Source: Drosophila pseudoobscura
Taxonomy: Eukaryota > Arthropoda > Insecta > Diptera > Drosophilidae
Direction of reading: 5' to 3'
Assembly (NCBI RefSeq): GCF_009870125.1
Contig: NC_046679.1
Span: 5,332,001 to 5,396,000 of the forward strand
Length of the DNA stretch: 64,000 bases
Notes under the pieces: model-generated
What the model saw: only the letters and a program-made list of their open reading frames with translations
What the model was told of the DNA's origin: nothing
Database searches by the model: none
Translations under genes and position numbers: made by a program
Part shown: positions 12,525 to 24,628 of the stretch, piece by piece
Layout: each line of letters starts with the position of its first letter
Position numbering within the stretch: position 1 is the first letter of the stretch

Positions 12525-14906
12525 TCATTTGACGGGCATCGGGGGCAGCAGATTTTGGGCCACATTCGACAGCTGCCTTAGATGATTCGCCTGGACATAC
12601 TGAAAGGCCGAGGAGCGCTCCAAGTGCTGCGACAGATAGAACTCGCCCAGAGAGTAGAAGCGCCGTTGATCGAAGGGCTGGAAGGGAAAGCCGGGAAACC
12701 GCTGTCCACCCACATAACTCTTTGACGCGGCCGGGGGATAAATGGGTATTCCATGAGGAGGGCGTGGCAATGGACCATACGTTGTGGCAGTGGCTGGGCC
12801 GTGCGCCGACGACTGTTGTAATTGTGGGTGCTCCGGTAGGGGGTGTGGATGCTGTTGATGCTGCTGCTGCTGCTGTTGGGCCTTAAAGAAGTCGAGGTTC
12901 TTGAGATTCTCCAGCATCTGGTGGGAAGCCTGATGTTTCTTAAGGTAGGCATGGCTATCAGGAGGAAGATAAAAAAGAACATATAGCAATTGGTTTAACG
13001 ATACTATACTGATCTTTTCGTTTAGAGATTGGTGTAGACTGAAGTATCTTACCGTCGGAAGGTCTTGCCGCACAGATGACACGGATAGATGCCATCACTA
13101 GCTTCATCGTGGACTCTGTCTGCCTCCTGGTTGGGGTCGCTCGATTCGCTCAGGGTGCCCTGTCGCTTCTTGCCAGCCGTAGCCGCAGCCGCAGCCGCGT
13201 CCGCCTTGGGCTTATGCCAGCGTCTGTGGGATGCTAGATTGGCTGGGCAATTAAAGACCTGCCAAGGAGAGATTAGTATCTGAAAGATCTACCTCAGAGC
13301 AGGACTGACTAACCTTCTCGCACTCGGAGCACTTGTACTCGATGTGGACGATGCGGGGACAGCGGTGCTGGGCCAGCATGAAGGCATCGTCGTAGATGGT
13401 GCGACAAAGCTGGCACAAGTAGTCGCCAATCTTATTATCGATGCTCGCAAGGATGGCCTTGGCCTCCTCGGTGATTTCCACCACATTGAAAGCCGGATCA
13501 ATGTCACCTTTGCGCACGACCAGCTCCTCATCGTCGCGCAGCTTGCGTATGATGGTGCCGGACACGGGACTTATGGTCTCCTCATCAATGGCCGTGTGCT
13601 TGCGAAGCTTGGCCCGCTTCCGTTCGGTCTTGTGTGTCCGCATGGGGGGAGCTGGTGCTGCCGGTGGAAGGGATGCCATCAGTGGCGATGGCTGGTGCTC
13701 GGCCCCAGCTCCAACGCAACTCAGATCCGTGTAGGTTTTCTCGATGAGCAGCTCTTCTCGGGCTGCGGCTAGCTCCTCTTTGGCTGCCTCCATCTCTGGC
13801 TGTTGAAAGTCCCTTTCAAACAATCGGGCCAAGCCATCCACGGCTTGATTGTGCAGCTCCTCGTCCTCGTACAGGACTTCATTACGTTTCAGGGCCTTGG
13901 GGTCGAGAAGTTCGGCCTGCAGTCTCAAGGCGGGGCTCTGCAGGTCCACAGTCTCATCATCGTCACTGCCCAGGACATCGACAAAGACCTCCTCCTCATC
14001 ATCGTCGTCATCGTCAGCTTTAGCGCTGCCCGCCACACGGGCATCCGCCTCGACCTCAAGTTCTTGGGTCTCATCGCTGACTTGAACCTGGACCGTCTCA
14101 TCATCACCGTCGTTGACTTCCTCCGTGTCCGTGGCATCCTCATTGTAGTCATGGGAACTGACAACTGTTTCATCCTCGTCCTCGGTCAACACGATGGTCT
14201 CATCATCCACATAGATGGGCGAGCTGGCAACGGGAACGGGAAGGGGAAGGGGGCGAGACACGCTCGATTGACTTGCCGGAATTTGCTCAAAGTTATTTTT
14301 TGTCTCGTGAAAATTACTTTTATTAAAGGACAACGACGCCCCCTCAAAGCCGCGCATGCCATAGCAGTTGCCCCCCTGATGCGTCTGCTGCTGCTGCTGC
14401 TGATGATGATGGTGATGGTGGAGATGATGAAAGTAGCTGGTGGCTGGCTGCATCCCGAGTATAGCATGAGAGGCTGTTGCTGTTGCAGGCAGAGCCGGAG
14501 CTGGGGCCGGAGCTGGGGCCGGAGCTGGTGCTGAAGCTGGTGCTGGGGCTGGGGCTGGTGTGTTCACCATGTGCGGCCGCCACAGGTAATTCTCCTCGGA
14601 CATTAATCTCTGGCGCTTGCGGGGCGGCGAGGGCGTCGATGGCGGTGTAATTGGCACAATGCTGGCCGCTGCACGCAGCGACAGATCCAGCGGGGACAGC
14701 AATGAAATCGCCGGACGATGTTGACTAAATTGCGGAAATGTCTCGTTGATTGCTGGTAATGCCCGGGACTGGGACTCGCCGTAATGGTTCGGGTGGCTGG
14801 GATGAAGTGGCTGGGCCTGAAGCTGGTGCTGGTTCTGGTGCTGGCTTAGTTGTGGATGTGACAGAGACTGCAGTGGGGGATGGGACAGTGGATTCATGTT
14901 CATCAT
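12525..14906 (-). CDS. nerfin-2: Nerfin-family (INSM1-like) C2H2 zinc-finger transcription factor
   Basis: Three coding exons: 14906-13314, 13258-13053 and 12954-12525, giving 742 residues. It is a nuclear neural zinc-finger factor of the nerfin/insulinoma-associated family. Finger 1 is of the INSM C2HC kind (C498, C501, H514, C516), finger 2 is C526/C529/H542/H546 followed by WHKPK, and finger 3 is C591/C594/H607/H611; finger 2 is split by intron 1 and finger 3 by intron 2. Upstream lie a PLDLS motif (72-76, CtBP binding), a basic PRKRQR segment, an Ala-Pro repeat, His and Gln runs and a long acidic tract. No N-terminal SNAG motif is present. The first of two nearby Met codons is used as the start. 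The family is certain; nerfin-2 rather than nerfin-1 is inferred because the neighbours are Muller element E genes in D. melanogaster. Confidence 0.85.
12846..12880 (-). repeat. CAG-type repeat encoding a Gln run in the nerfin protein
   Basis: CTG trinucleotides on the + strand code for a QQQQQ-rich segment just after the third zinc finger. Length is likely polymorphic. Confidence 0.8.
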
Positions 14907-15022
14907 TTTTCCTCGCTCTCTTGGTTTTTCTATTATTTTCCAGGGTAAAACACTTGAGATTTCATTTAATGTTTCCGTTTTGCCTTTTCCATGGATAATA
15001 TAATGTTGCTTGCTTGATTTAA

Positions 15023-16264
15023 CTGGAAAAAGGGATAATTATATTCAAGTTTGGTCTGATTTATATTAGAAAAGGTTCTCGCTAAATGGTTGTTATTATT
15101 ATGCTCATTTTTGGGTTGGAATAATGGCCTCTAGAAGATGTACTTTAGATCAATAAGGCGCCCAAAAAAGAGTCTCTTTTGGGTGCCTCCTATGATGTAC
15201 GAATATGCATATATTTATTGATATTAAAAGTAAATAAAATTTAAAATTAATCAAGTTAGCTTCTAAACAGGAACGGACTGTAATTGGACATGAAATATTT
15301 TTAAAAAATCAGATCAGATTTATTAAAACTTTTTAACTTGGGCTTAGCCAACTTTAAAATATGGAATAAGTGGCACAGGGGGCTTAGATGGGTTTATTAA
15401 ATAAAAAAATATATTAAAAACAAAAAGAAAAAGTCCTCCGCTATCCTATTATAGTCGTTTCGAATTATATTGTGTCTTATGTTTAACTAGAAATTGCTTT
15501 TCTATTTCTAAACTTTTTTAGAAAATTATTCCTGGTTGGATGACAAGTTTATGATTTTATTTTTGAATGAAATTATTGGTTAAAGAAATCCTAGCTGGAA
15601 AATTTAAGGATTGATATATTTGAAGATCATAACCAAAAGTTCAACGGCATATAGCATATAGTTTGTGTTTATGTTTATACCATAGAAATTTAACACAGAA
15701 CATTTTATGGCAGTATTAATATAAAATACTAAGAAAGTCTTTGCAGTAATTACATTAAAAACCTCTATCACTTTTATTAGACACCAACAGTTTAACAAAT
15801 TTGGTTTAACAAAGAGGGATATATGCCCAAAAGATATATTTAAGGAAGTAGGTACCTACATAGATGACCGCCTGAGAGATCTTTCCATAGAAGAACTCTC
15901 ACTCTACTTCCTTTTTTATAGACTAAACTAATTCCAATAATCTAAGTGTTTCCATATAATAAAAGGCACATTTAGACCATTAAATGTTTCAGTTGTCAGT
16001 TCCAAAATTCATTTTCTATAGCCTCAACACTAAACCGGTATTTCTGATAAAATTTTTAATGGTGTAACAATTAATTAATTTAATTGTTTTTGTAATGCAT
16101 TCACTCTTTAGACTGTATTTTAATTATTTTGTTTAATATTTTATGTCCACTTATGATCTGAAACTATTTAAATCACTTGGGAAACTATGTATGTATTTTC
16201 AAACTAACATTTTTCACTGCGGGTTCCTTGTGTTATATTTGGAATATCCTTGCGCACTTATTAC
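15023..16264 (-). other. Predicted 5' UTR intron of the nerfin gene
   Basis: On the minus strand a good acceptor (TTTTTCCAG) ends at 15023, about 116 bases upstream of the start codon, and a donor AAG|GTAATAAG lies at 16264 at the lower edge of a GC-rich block. This fits a leader intron of about 1.2 kb joining a first exon near 16.3 kb to the coding exon. The intron body is AT-rich with no other gene visible. No transcript evidence is available, so this is a prediction. Confidence 0.4.
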
Positions 16265-16900
16265 CTTGCGACCTCTAACCGTAAGCTGTTCGATGAACCG
16301 TGACACGCAACTTTCTCGAGGCAAACGCTGAAACGAACTGAACGGAGGACGCTACACCGCACCGTGTCCGTGTCCGTGTCCGTGGCTGGTTGGAGCGGTG
16401 TCGCAGTCACCTGTCGCAATGCGAAGAAGCCAATGGAAGCCGCCACCCACCACTCCTCGAGGTCAGCCACCCAGCTCACCCACTTTTGGCCTGGAGAGAT
16501 GCCCATGGCCCGTGCGGCTCTCTCTCGCACACAGCTGCGGAATCCTGAGCGGCCGGCTCTGGGATTCGTCCGCCGTTCGCATAGCTTGACAATCCCACCC
16601 TCAGGCGCCCACGCAGACGGAGGGCGCATGCGCCGACACGCCCCTGAAGGAACGTGCGGCTCTGTTGGAGCCGAGGAGGGGGCGGGGGCTGGCTGCCCAG
16701 CTGCTGGCATCTGTTGCTCTGCTCGGGCAGCGCCCATTGGCAGCAGGGCAGCATGCAGGGAAGAGCAGAGCAGAGCAGAGCATTGATGGCCAAGCCATGC
16801 CACGCCTCCGAAAACCAGAAACCAGAATGGAATGTCATTCAATTGAAAATGAAGAATTTCATTGCAGTGCATTGGAGTTTTACCCACCCCCACCCCCCCA
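16265..16900 (-). promoter_or_regulatory. GC-rich block, candidate first exon and promoter of nerfin
   Basis: An island of markedly higher GC than its AT-rich surroundings, open in several frames on both strands, which is what unconstrained GC-rich DNA gives. It includes four GTGTCC repeats near 16363-16385 and CTCTCTCGCAC. I read it as non-coding leader exon plus promoter of the nerfin gene rather than a protein gene. Confidence 0.4.
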
Positions 16901-18967
16901 CACCTACAATTATATGGGAGGATGCGGATGAGGAGTTTATGGGACAGGTGATTGAGCCTTTTGTTGCCTTGCTACCTGTGCTTTGTTCCTCTCTCTCTAT
17001 CTTTCTCTCTCTTTAGCTCTCTCTCGTCATCGTCATCATCATCTTCATCATCATGGTCATCTTTGTTCAGACATTTTAAGAACCAAAGGATTCTTTTTGT
17101 GGTTTTGAAATTTTAATGTAGCTTCCCCGCTGCGACTGAGTTTTCCAAAATGGCGTCAGCTATGAAAAAAATCAACTTGAAGAAGTTTGTCTTAGCCAGG
17201 GCTGGAAAGTACATTGCTATTGAAGGTCCAAACCATGGAACATATTATTATTTTTAGATCATGACATTTTAAATAATTTTCAATAATCTGAGTAAAACCT
17301 CTCTGGTGTTTCCACCCCCTGGTCCTAAGATCTAGTGTGGTCCATACCCGTGGATGTGGTTTGGAATAAAATATGCTTAAATTAAGACAGATTTGAAAAT
17401 ATATTAAAAGTTCACAAAACGCCGGCTCATTCATAGACTTCCAACCCTGGTTTCGCGTGTTTGAAGGGAAAAGCTTCCAAGCTGTAGTCCGTACGAGTAC
17501 ATGGTACTACGATATCTAGAAGCCTTACAATATATTCTCCATGCTAAATGGCTTGGAGAATAGATATTTTTTCAAGGGTATATGCAACAGACCAGTTTTT
17601 TTATTGAATATTGAAAATAATGAATACATCTAACAAAGGAGACCAAAAAGATAATCATGTGTTAAAAATATATAACTTCTGGGTTGCCTTGTCTTACTTA
17701 AAACTTTACTGATTCACTATAAAGTGTTACCAAAGTTCTGGTTCACTCGCTGGCTCCAATTTATTCAGCCCATCGCAGCCCTGGCTTCGACTGCAACTGA
17801 ATGCAATTAATTAGAGAAAAAACTTAATTAAATTGTTGCGTCGGGACACCAGCAACACAGCGCAGGCCCGAACACAATTCCGACTAATAAACAGAACAGG
17901 AATTTAATTATAAACTTTTATATCCTGCCGCACAGCCGAAAACACAGCCTTTCCTCTTTCCCACATCCCAATGGAAGGAAAAGACAGCAAAAAAAAGAGA
18001 TCGGTTCATTAAGTTTTTAGATTTGCACAGATTTTCTGGAGCAACGAGGTCAACAGGTAACACTTTGTGGCTTTTCCCTGGCCGTCGGCTAATTGCCAGT
18101 TCGTCAGGGGCTCATTAGCATAGCTGGGGCCTTTGTGAGATGCTCAACCGTTATTCCTGCCTCCTGTTCCTGACACTTGTCTAAGGAAATGTTCTTGACG
18201 AGAATGAAAAACATTTTCCGCTCATTTGCATGAAGATTTCATGGGCTAATTGGCCGAGTTGTCGCCGTTGCTGTAAACATGTTCAAGTGTCGAATTACAC
18301 ACGTAACAATTCAGGGCATCATCATCCCCCTGCTACCCATCGACCGCAACACGTTGCATGCCACCCCGTAGCCTCGAACGGGGAGGGTGGGTTCGTTTGG
18401 CCTCATGTGCTGCCTGACTTGCGGTCTGCGGTGTCTGTTTACATAGCGAGGGTTGGGTAATGGGCTCTTAATTAGGCTCATATGATGATGATCTTTGGCA
18501 ACGGATTTGCGATATGTTTGCTCAACGGATTTACAAGTGAAGTAAGTGCAGATAATATCCTAGTTGTGCGCCATCGATCGAATGTGATTAATAAACGAAA
18601 GACTTTTCATTAAAATTAAATGGGCTTAATAATATTACATTAGTTCTTTGATTTCTTAGCATTTTTGAAGGCTATTTCCAGCTGTTGATACACATTTTTC
18701 CATTAATAATCTATCAAGCTCTAATATACAAAGAAAAATATAATACTCCCCATTTTACGTATAAGTAGAGATCAGATATCAGATGATCAGATAATGACGG
18801 AACATTTTGAGCATAAATACATAAATACCGATTATACCTGAACATATCACATATTTCCGATGTTAAATATTTCAACAATAGTCTATAAACACACCTCCAC
18901 ACTTAGCTCGTATAACATGACCTATAGAGGATTAAAAGGATAATATTTCTTTTTGTTCGTTGATCTC
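16901..18967. other. Intergenic, upstream of nerfin and downstream of the DUF1091 array
   Basis: No gene seen. It has CT and CATCAT simple repeats near 16990-17060. From about 18660 on it shows the 3' flank typical of A-type DUF1091 genes (AGCTGTTgataca..., GATCAGATAATGA...). Confidence 0.5.
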
Positions 18968-19647
18968 TCAACGATCGTATCCCAAGTTGATTTCGAAAAA
19001 GAACTCGATTTCGCCGCGCCAGATGCCTTCGGTAGCTATAACAATCAATAGCTTGTAGAATCCCATAGGAACAGGTAGTTTATTCAACATTTGGTCATTC
19101 AGCACCATTCTATGTATGATGATATCGTGCTGCACGGGGAATAAGGAATGAAATGTTGAAGTAAACTGAGTGCAAACGATTCCCCAGTTACTTACATTGT
19201 AGGGGCAGCTGTGGTTAAAGTTGCTGAAGTTTCGTAAAGGATCGTACATTAAGTTGAAGAACGGAAAGCGTTTCTTGTGCTTGAAGAAGTCACAGACATC
19301 CACGCTGATATTGTAAAAACTGGGCCGATAACCATTGAATCGTCGGAACGTAGTCACCTGAAACTGAAACTCAAGGCCTGTCAACTTCTTCAATTCTCAT
19401 GACCAACTTACATACGGCGACATACTTTTACTCTTTTGATGGGAAACTGTTTCCCTTGTAAATGCATATTGAGTCCCACAATTCCTCGACCTAGAATTTT
19501 AAGCTCGCATTTCGCGAACTCGCAATAAGATTTCTCGTAGCACTTGCACTTGAAATTTTTGAACTTAAAAAGACTATCCGAGCAGTCGAGTATCAGGATC
19601 ATAGCAACAAATCTCAACACTTGGATCGGAATGCTTGGGACCCTCAT
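18968..19647 (-). CDS. Secreted DUF1091 (DM8) protein, subtype A, copy A1
   Basis: Three exons, 19647-19426, 19357-19196 and 19129-18968, give 181 residues; introns are 68 nt (GTATGT...CAG) and 66 nt (GTAAGT...GCAG). An N-terminal hydrophobic signal peptide ends near the CSDSLFKFK segment, followed by a Cys cluster (KCKCYEKSYCEFAKC) and the DUF1091 core: RRFNGYRP, NISVDVCDFF, FSNFNHSCPYN, then LPVPMGFYKLL. The family is a large, fast-evolving set of small secreted insect proteins with no firmly known role; some relatives are chemosensory-associated. This is the 3'-most array member. It differs from the other A copies at several sites (H for N in DIIIHRM, M for N before GFYK). Confidence 0.8.
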
Positions 19648-19717
19648 TGTTGAGGCCCAATTCTGTAAATGGACGACGACATCATCATCATAATTTTCAT
19701 CATCGGAGCTTGAATTG

Positions 19718-19725
19718 TTTTTATA
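19718..19725 (-). promoter_or_regulatory. TATA box of DUF1091 copy A1
   Basis: TATAAAAA on the minus strand, 71-78 bases upstream of the A1 start codon. It lies in GGGTATAAAAAC, which resembles the terminal sequence of DINE-1-like elements; that origin is inference. Confidence 0.5.
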
Positions 19726-19773
19726 CCCTTCAACAGGGTCTAAATGTCGTTCACATTGGTTGATATATGCCTA

Positions 19774-20130
19774 TATTTTTATACCAGACACTCAAAAAGA
19801 GTATAGGGGTATATTAGATATGTTGGGAAAATGGATGTTTGTCACGGCCAGAAGCGCTTCCGACCCCATAAAGTATATATAATCTTGATCAGCATCAATA
19901 GCCGAGTCGATTGAGTCATGTTTGTCAGACTGATCGTCAGAGTGATCGCCTAGTGCTCAGAGACTATAAGAGCTAGAGCAACGAAATTTTGTATCCAGAC
20001 TCAAAGAAGAATTATGAATAGGTCCAAGTGACCGAATGATCTTCGAATATCGAGAGTATATAAAATTCGCTGCCTGTTTTTTTGTCCAGAAGAGTAATTC
20101 GATGCATCTTTTGAAGGGTATTTCCAGCTG
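19774..20130. mobile_element. DINE-1/INE-1-like Helitron remnant (between A1 and B1)
   Basis: Contains the hallmark core CCCCATAAAGTATATAT followed by CTTGATCAGCATCAATAGCC and GAGTCGAT, as in DINE-1/INE-1 non-autonomous Helitrons. The same insertion recurs at 22520 and 26824 in the same place relative to the flanking genes, so it predates the gene duplications. Confidence 0.7.
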
Positions 20131-20428
20131 TTAATATAAATTTTTCAATCAATAATCTATCAATCTCTAATTTACAAACAAAAATATATTACTCCCCATT
20201 TTACGTATGAGTGGTTTAGTAAATATGTAGTTTATTTATCAGAAAAGAACACTGTAAAGGCATCAGTGCCTCATTAAATTCTGATCAGATAATGATGATA
20301 CAATAATGATTTCCAATGTAAAAGTTTTCACCAATAGTTCATAAGCACACCTTACACCTATCCAACATCAAGACGTCCTCTATCAAAAAGGATTTTCTTA
20401 ATGATTTTGCCGTTTGTTGTTTGATATG

Positions 20429-21145
20429 TCATCGATCGTATCCCAAGTTGACTTCTACATACGCCTCAACTTCGCCGCGCCAAATTCCTTCGGTAGCTAC
20501 AGCAACCAATAGCTTGTAGAATCCATTAGGAACAGGCATCCTGCTAATCATTTCATCGTTAAGCACCATTCGATCAATAATGATATCATCCTGCACGGGG
20601 GATTCAAAAATGAGCCTTAAAGTTAGTAATTTCATACGATTCCTCCACATACATTGTAGGGACAGCTGTGGTTAAAGTTGCTGAAATTTCGTATAGCATC
20701 GTGCACCATACATAAGAACGGGAAGCGCTTCGGGTTTTTTAAGAATCCGCAGATATCCACTGTAACATTGTATAAGAAGGGCCGATATCCACTAAATTGT
20801 CGGAACGTGGTCAATATTGCCTAACAGGGTAAAACAGCACCGAGAAAGAAAGGATAATCTCTCGAAAGTTAAAGATTGGGAACTACTCAAATTTGCAGAA
20901 CTAGCCCACACAAAAGGACGTACCTTAACGCTGATGATGGGCAGCTGTTTCGCTTGTACATGCATATTGAGGCCCACAATGCCACGACCCAGAACCTTGA
21001 GTTCACATTTCTTGAACTCGCAATAAGATTTCTCGTAGCACTTGCACTTGATATTTTTGTACTTGAAGAGACCGTCCGACCCGTGCAGGATCAGAATCAT
21101 AGCAACAAATATCGACACTCGGATCGGAATGATTGGGACCCTCAT
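20429..21145 (-). CDS. Secreted DUF1091 protein, subtype B, copy B1
   Basis: Exons 21145-20924, 20820-20653 and 20590-20429 give 183 residues. Intron 1 is 103 nt (GTACGT...TTAG), longer than the 68 nt of subtype A, and intron 2 is 62 nt (GTATGT...GCAG). Exon 2 begins AILTTFRQFSGYRP, two residues more than the VTTF of subtype A. Subtype B has a KYKNIKCKCYEKSYCEF Cys region, GFLKNPKRFPF in place of DFFKHKKRFPF, and ends EAYVEVNLGYDR. Compared with B2 and B3 the exon-2 centre reads FLCMVHD rather than FFSMVHD. A signal peptide is present. Function unknown. Confidence 0.8.
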
Positions 21146-21703
21146 TGTTGAGGCACAACTATGGAAATGGACATCACCATTATAATCGGAGCTTGACTAT
21201 TTGCTAAAAAAATAACATTTAATCATTTCGATTTCAATACCCAAAAATAGAATATTTAGTTACCTAAAATAAGTGGTTGAGCCAAAATCATTTATCATTT
21301 CGAAAAGACTTATGAAAATGGTCCGAATAGCAGAATGATCAGATATGTATAAAATGTGATGCATTTTTAAAGGCTATTTCCAGCTGTTAATACAAATTTT
21401 TCAATTAATAATCTATCAAGCTCTAATCTACAAAGAAAAATATAATACTCCCCATTTTACGTATGAGTAGTTTAGTAAATAGTTTATTTATCAGAGATCA
21501 GATATCAGATGATCAGATAATGACGGTACATTTTGAGCATAAGCACATAAATAAGTACCGACTAAACCTGAATATATCACATATTTATTTTCCCGATGTT
21601 AAATATTTCAACAATAGTCTATAAACACACCTTCACACTTAGCCCGTATAACATGACCTATAGAGGATTAAAAGGATAAAATTATTTTTTGATCTTAGAT
21701 CTC

Positions 21704-22383
21704 TCAACGATCGTATCCCAAGTTGACTTCGAAAAAGAACTCGACTTCGCCGCGCCAGATGCCTTCGGTAGCTATAACAATCAATAGCTTGTAGAATCCA
21801 TTAGGAACAGGTAGTTTATTCAACATTTGGTCATTCAGCACCATTCTATTTATGATGATATCGTGCTGCACGGGGAATAAAGAATGAAATGTTGAATTAA
21901 ACTGAGTGCAAACGATTCCCCAGTTACTTACATTGTAGGGGCAGCTGTGGTTAAAGTTGCTGAAGTTTCGTAAAGGATCGTGCAGTATGTTAAAGAACGG
22001 AAAGCGTTTCTTGTGCTTGAAGAAGTCACAGATATCCACGCTGATATTGTAAAAACTGGGCCGATAACCATTGAATCGTCGGAACGTAGTCACCTGAAAC
22101 TGAAACTCGAGGCCTGTCAACTTCTTCAATTCTCATGACCAACTTACATACGGGGACATACTTTTAATCTTTTCATGGGCAACTGTTTCCCGTGTAAATG
22201 CATATTGAGTGCAACAATGCCTCGACCAAGAATTTTGAGCTCGCATTTCGCGAACTCGCAATAAGATTTCTCGTAGCACTTGCACTTGAAATTTTTGAAC
22301 TTAAAAAGACTATCCGAGCAGTCGAGGATCAGGATCATAGCAACAAATCTCAACACTTGGATCGGAATGCTTGGGACCCTCAT
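21704..22383 (-). CDS. Secreted DUF1091 protein, subtype A, copy A2
   Basis: Exons 22383-22162, 22093-21932 and 21865-21704; 181 residues, with intron lengths identical to A1. It differs from A1 by a handful of residues (IVALNMHLHGKQLPMKRLK at the end of exon 1; FNILHDP in exon 2). It is the same size and frame throughout, so it looks intact. Its upstream region matches A1, but the TATAAAAA of A1 and A4 reads TAAAAAAA here, which may weaken its promoter. Confidence 0.8.
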
Positions 22384-22519
22384 TGTTGAGGCCCAATTCT
22401 GTAAATGGACGACGACATCATCATCATAATTTTCATCATCGGAGCTTGAATTGTTTTTTTACCCTTCAACAGGGTCTAAAGGTCGAATGACGTTCACATT
22501 TGTTGATATATTCCTACAT

Positions 22520-22860
22520 TTTTATACCAGACACTCAAAAAGAGTATAGGGGTATATTAGATATGTTGGGAAAATGGATGTGTGTCACGGCCAGAAGCTC
22601 TTCCGACCCCATAAAGGATATATATTCTTGATCAGCATCAATAGCCGAGTCGATTGAGTCATGTTTGTCTGTCCGTCAGACTGATCGCCTAGTGCTCAGA
22701 GACTATAAGAGCTAGAGCAACGAAATTTTGTATCCAGACTCAAAGAAGAATTATGAATAGGTCCAAGTGACCGAATGATCTTCGAATATCGAGAGAATGT
22801 AAAATTCGCTGCCTGTTTTTTTGTCCAGAAGATAAATTCGATGCATCTTTTGAAGGGTAT
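22520..22860. mobile_element. DINE-1-like Helitron remnant (between A2 and B2)
   Basis: Nearly identical to the copy at 19774 and in the same position within the A-B repeat unit; it has CCGACCCCATAAAGGATATA, GATCAGCATCAATAGCCGAG and the CTCAGAGACTATAAGAGC block. Co-duplicated with the genes. Confidence 0.7.
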
Positions 22861-23178
22861 TTCCAGCTGTTAATATAAATTTTTCAATCAATAATCTATC
22901 AATCTCTAATTTACAAACAAAAATATAATACTCCCCATTTTACGTATGAGTGGTTTAGTAAATATGTAGTTTATTTATCAGAAAAGAACACTGTAAAGGC
23001 ATCAGTGCCTCATTAAATTCTGATCAGATAATGATGATACATTTGGAGCACTAATATGACATCAATAGTTTTCCCAATGTTAAATAGTTCATAAGCACAC
23101 CTTACACCTATCCAACATCAAGACCTCCTCTATCAAAAAGGATTTTCTTAATGATTTTGCCGTTTGTTGTTTGATATC

Positions 23179-23895
23179 TCATCGATCGTATCCCAAGTTG
23201 ACTTCTACATACGCCTCAACTTCGCCGCGCCAAATTCCTTCGGTAGCTACAGCAACCAATAGCTTGTAGAATCCATTAGGAACAGGCATCCTGCTAATCA
23301 TTTCATCGTTAAGCACCATTCGATCAATAATGATATCATCCTGCACGGGGGATTCAAAAATGAGCCTTAAAGTTAGTAATTTCATACGATTCCTCCACAT
23401 ACATTGTAGGGACAGCTGTGGTTAAAGTTGCTGAAATTTCGTATAGCATCGTGCACCATACTGAAGAACGGGAAGCGCTTCGGGTTTTTTAAGAATCCGC
23501 AGATATCCACTGTGACATTGTATAAGAAGGGCCGATATCCACTAAATTGTCGGAACATGGTCAATATTGCCTAACAGGGTAAAACAGCACCGAGAAAGAA
23601 AGGATAATCTCTCGAAAGTTCAAGATTGGGAACTACTCAAATTTGCAGAACTAGCCCACACACAAGGACGTACCTTAACGCTGGTGATGGGCAGCTGTTT
23701 CGCTTGTACATGCATATTGAGCCCCACAATGCCACGACCCAGAACCTTGAGTTCACATTTCTTGAACTCGCAATAAGATTTCTCGTAGCACTTGCACTTG
23801 ATATTTTTGTACTTGAAGAGACCGTCCGACCCGTGCAGGATCAGAATCATAGCAACAAATGTCAACACTCGGATCGGAATGATTGGGACCCTCAT
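23179..23895 (-). CDS. Secreted DUF1091 protein, subtype B, copy B2
   Basis: Exons 23895-23674, 23570-23403 and 23340-23179; 183 residues. It lies exactly 2750 bases from B1 with the same exon and intron lengths, so the two are related by a recent unit duplication. Exon 3 encodes the same protein as B1 and B3. One visible change is TMFRQF for TTFRQF at the start of exon 2. The gene looks intact with a signal peptide (VLTFVAMILILHGSDG). Confidence 0.8.
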
Positions 23896-24047
23896 TGTTG
23901 AGGCACAACTATGGAAATGGACATCACCATTATAATCGGAGCTTGACTATTTGCTAAAAAAGTAACATTTAATCATTTCGATTTCAATACCCAAAAATAG
24001 AATATTTAGTTATCAAAAATAAGTGGTTGAGCAAAAATCATTTTCAT

Positions 24048-24365
24048 TTATACCCGATACCCAAAAATATTATAGGGGTATGTTAGATTTGTGGTGACAG
24101 TGGATGTGTGCAACATCCAGAAGGAAGAGTTTCCGACCCCATACAGTTTTAATATTCCTCATCAGCATCAATAACCGAGTCGATAAACCCTGTCTGTCCG
24201 TCGGTCACAGCGTTTCTCTTCGTTTTGCCTTTGTGCTTAATGGTGTACACATTTATAAATTTTTTTTAATACTTCAGACAGAATCATCTAAAATGGTAAA
24301 ATTAAAGTCCTATAAGAATATAAACCATTTAGATAATTAATTACATAATGTTTTGAAAGGGTATT
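24048..24365. mobile_element. Diverged DINE-1-like Helitron remnant (upstream of B2)
   Basis: TACCCGATACCCAAAAATATTATAGG-type start (read in pieces), then CCGACCCCATACAG and CATCAGCATCAATAACCGAG. More diverged than the copies at 19774, 22520 and 26824, and in a different place: upstream of a B gene, not of an A gene. B1 lacks it. Confidence 0.6.
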
Positions 24366-24628
24366 CCATGTCTGTAATATCTGTAAATTCTATATCTGCC
24401 ATTTAACGCCTGAGCAATTTAGTAAATAGTCCCAAATGCGCCCCAAACGCTTTTAAAATTAATTTGTATGGAATATTTATTCGAAATCAATACTGGAAAG
24501 GCAGCTCATTATATATTGATCAGCAAATGACACATAGTCCATAAAAACACCTTACAACTGTCCTACATCAAGAGCCTTTTTATAAAAAAGGATTTTCTTA
24601 ATGATATTGGTTTTCGTTCTTTGATCTC

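Noticed and set aside
13803-14534. A 243-residue plus-strand frame opposite nerfin exon 1
   Set aside because: It is the shadow of the acidic and repeat-coding part of the nerfin exon; the real coding strand is fixed by the zinc fingers and splice sites.
16261-16893. Frames of 210 and 140 residues on opposite strands
   Set aside because: High GC leaves many frames open; composition is Arg/Pro/Ala-rich with no motif. Better read as leader exon or promoter of the nerfin gene.
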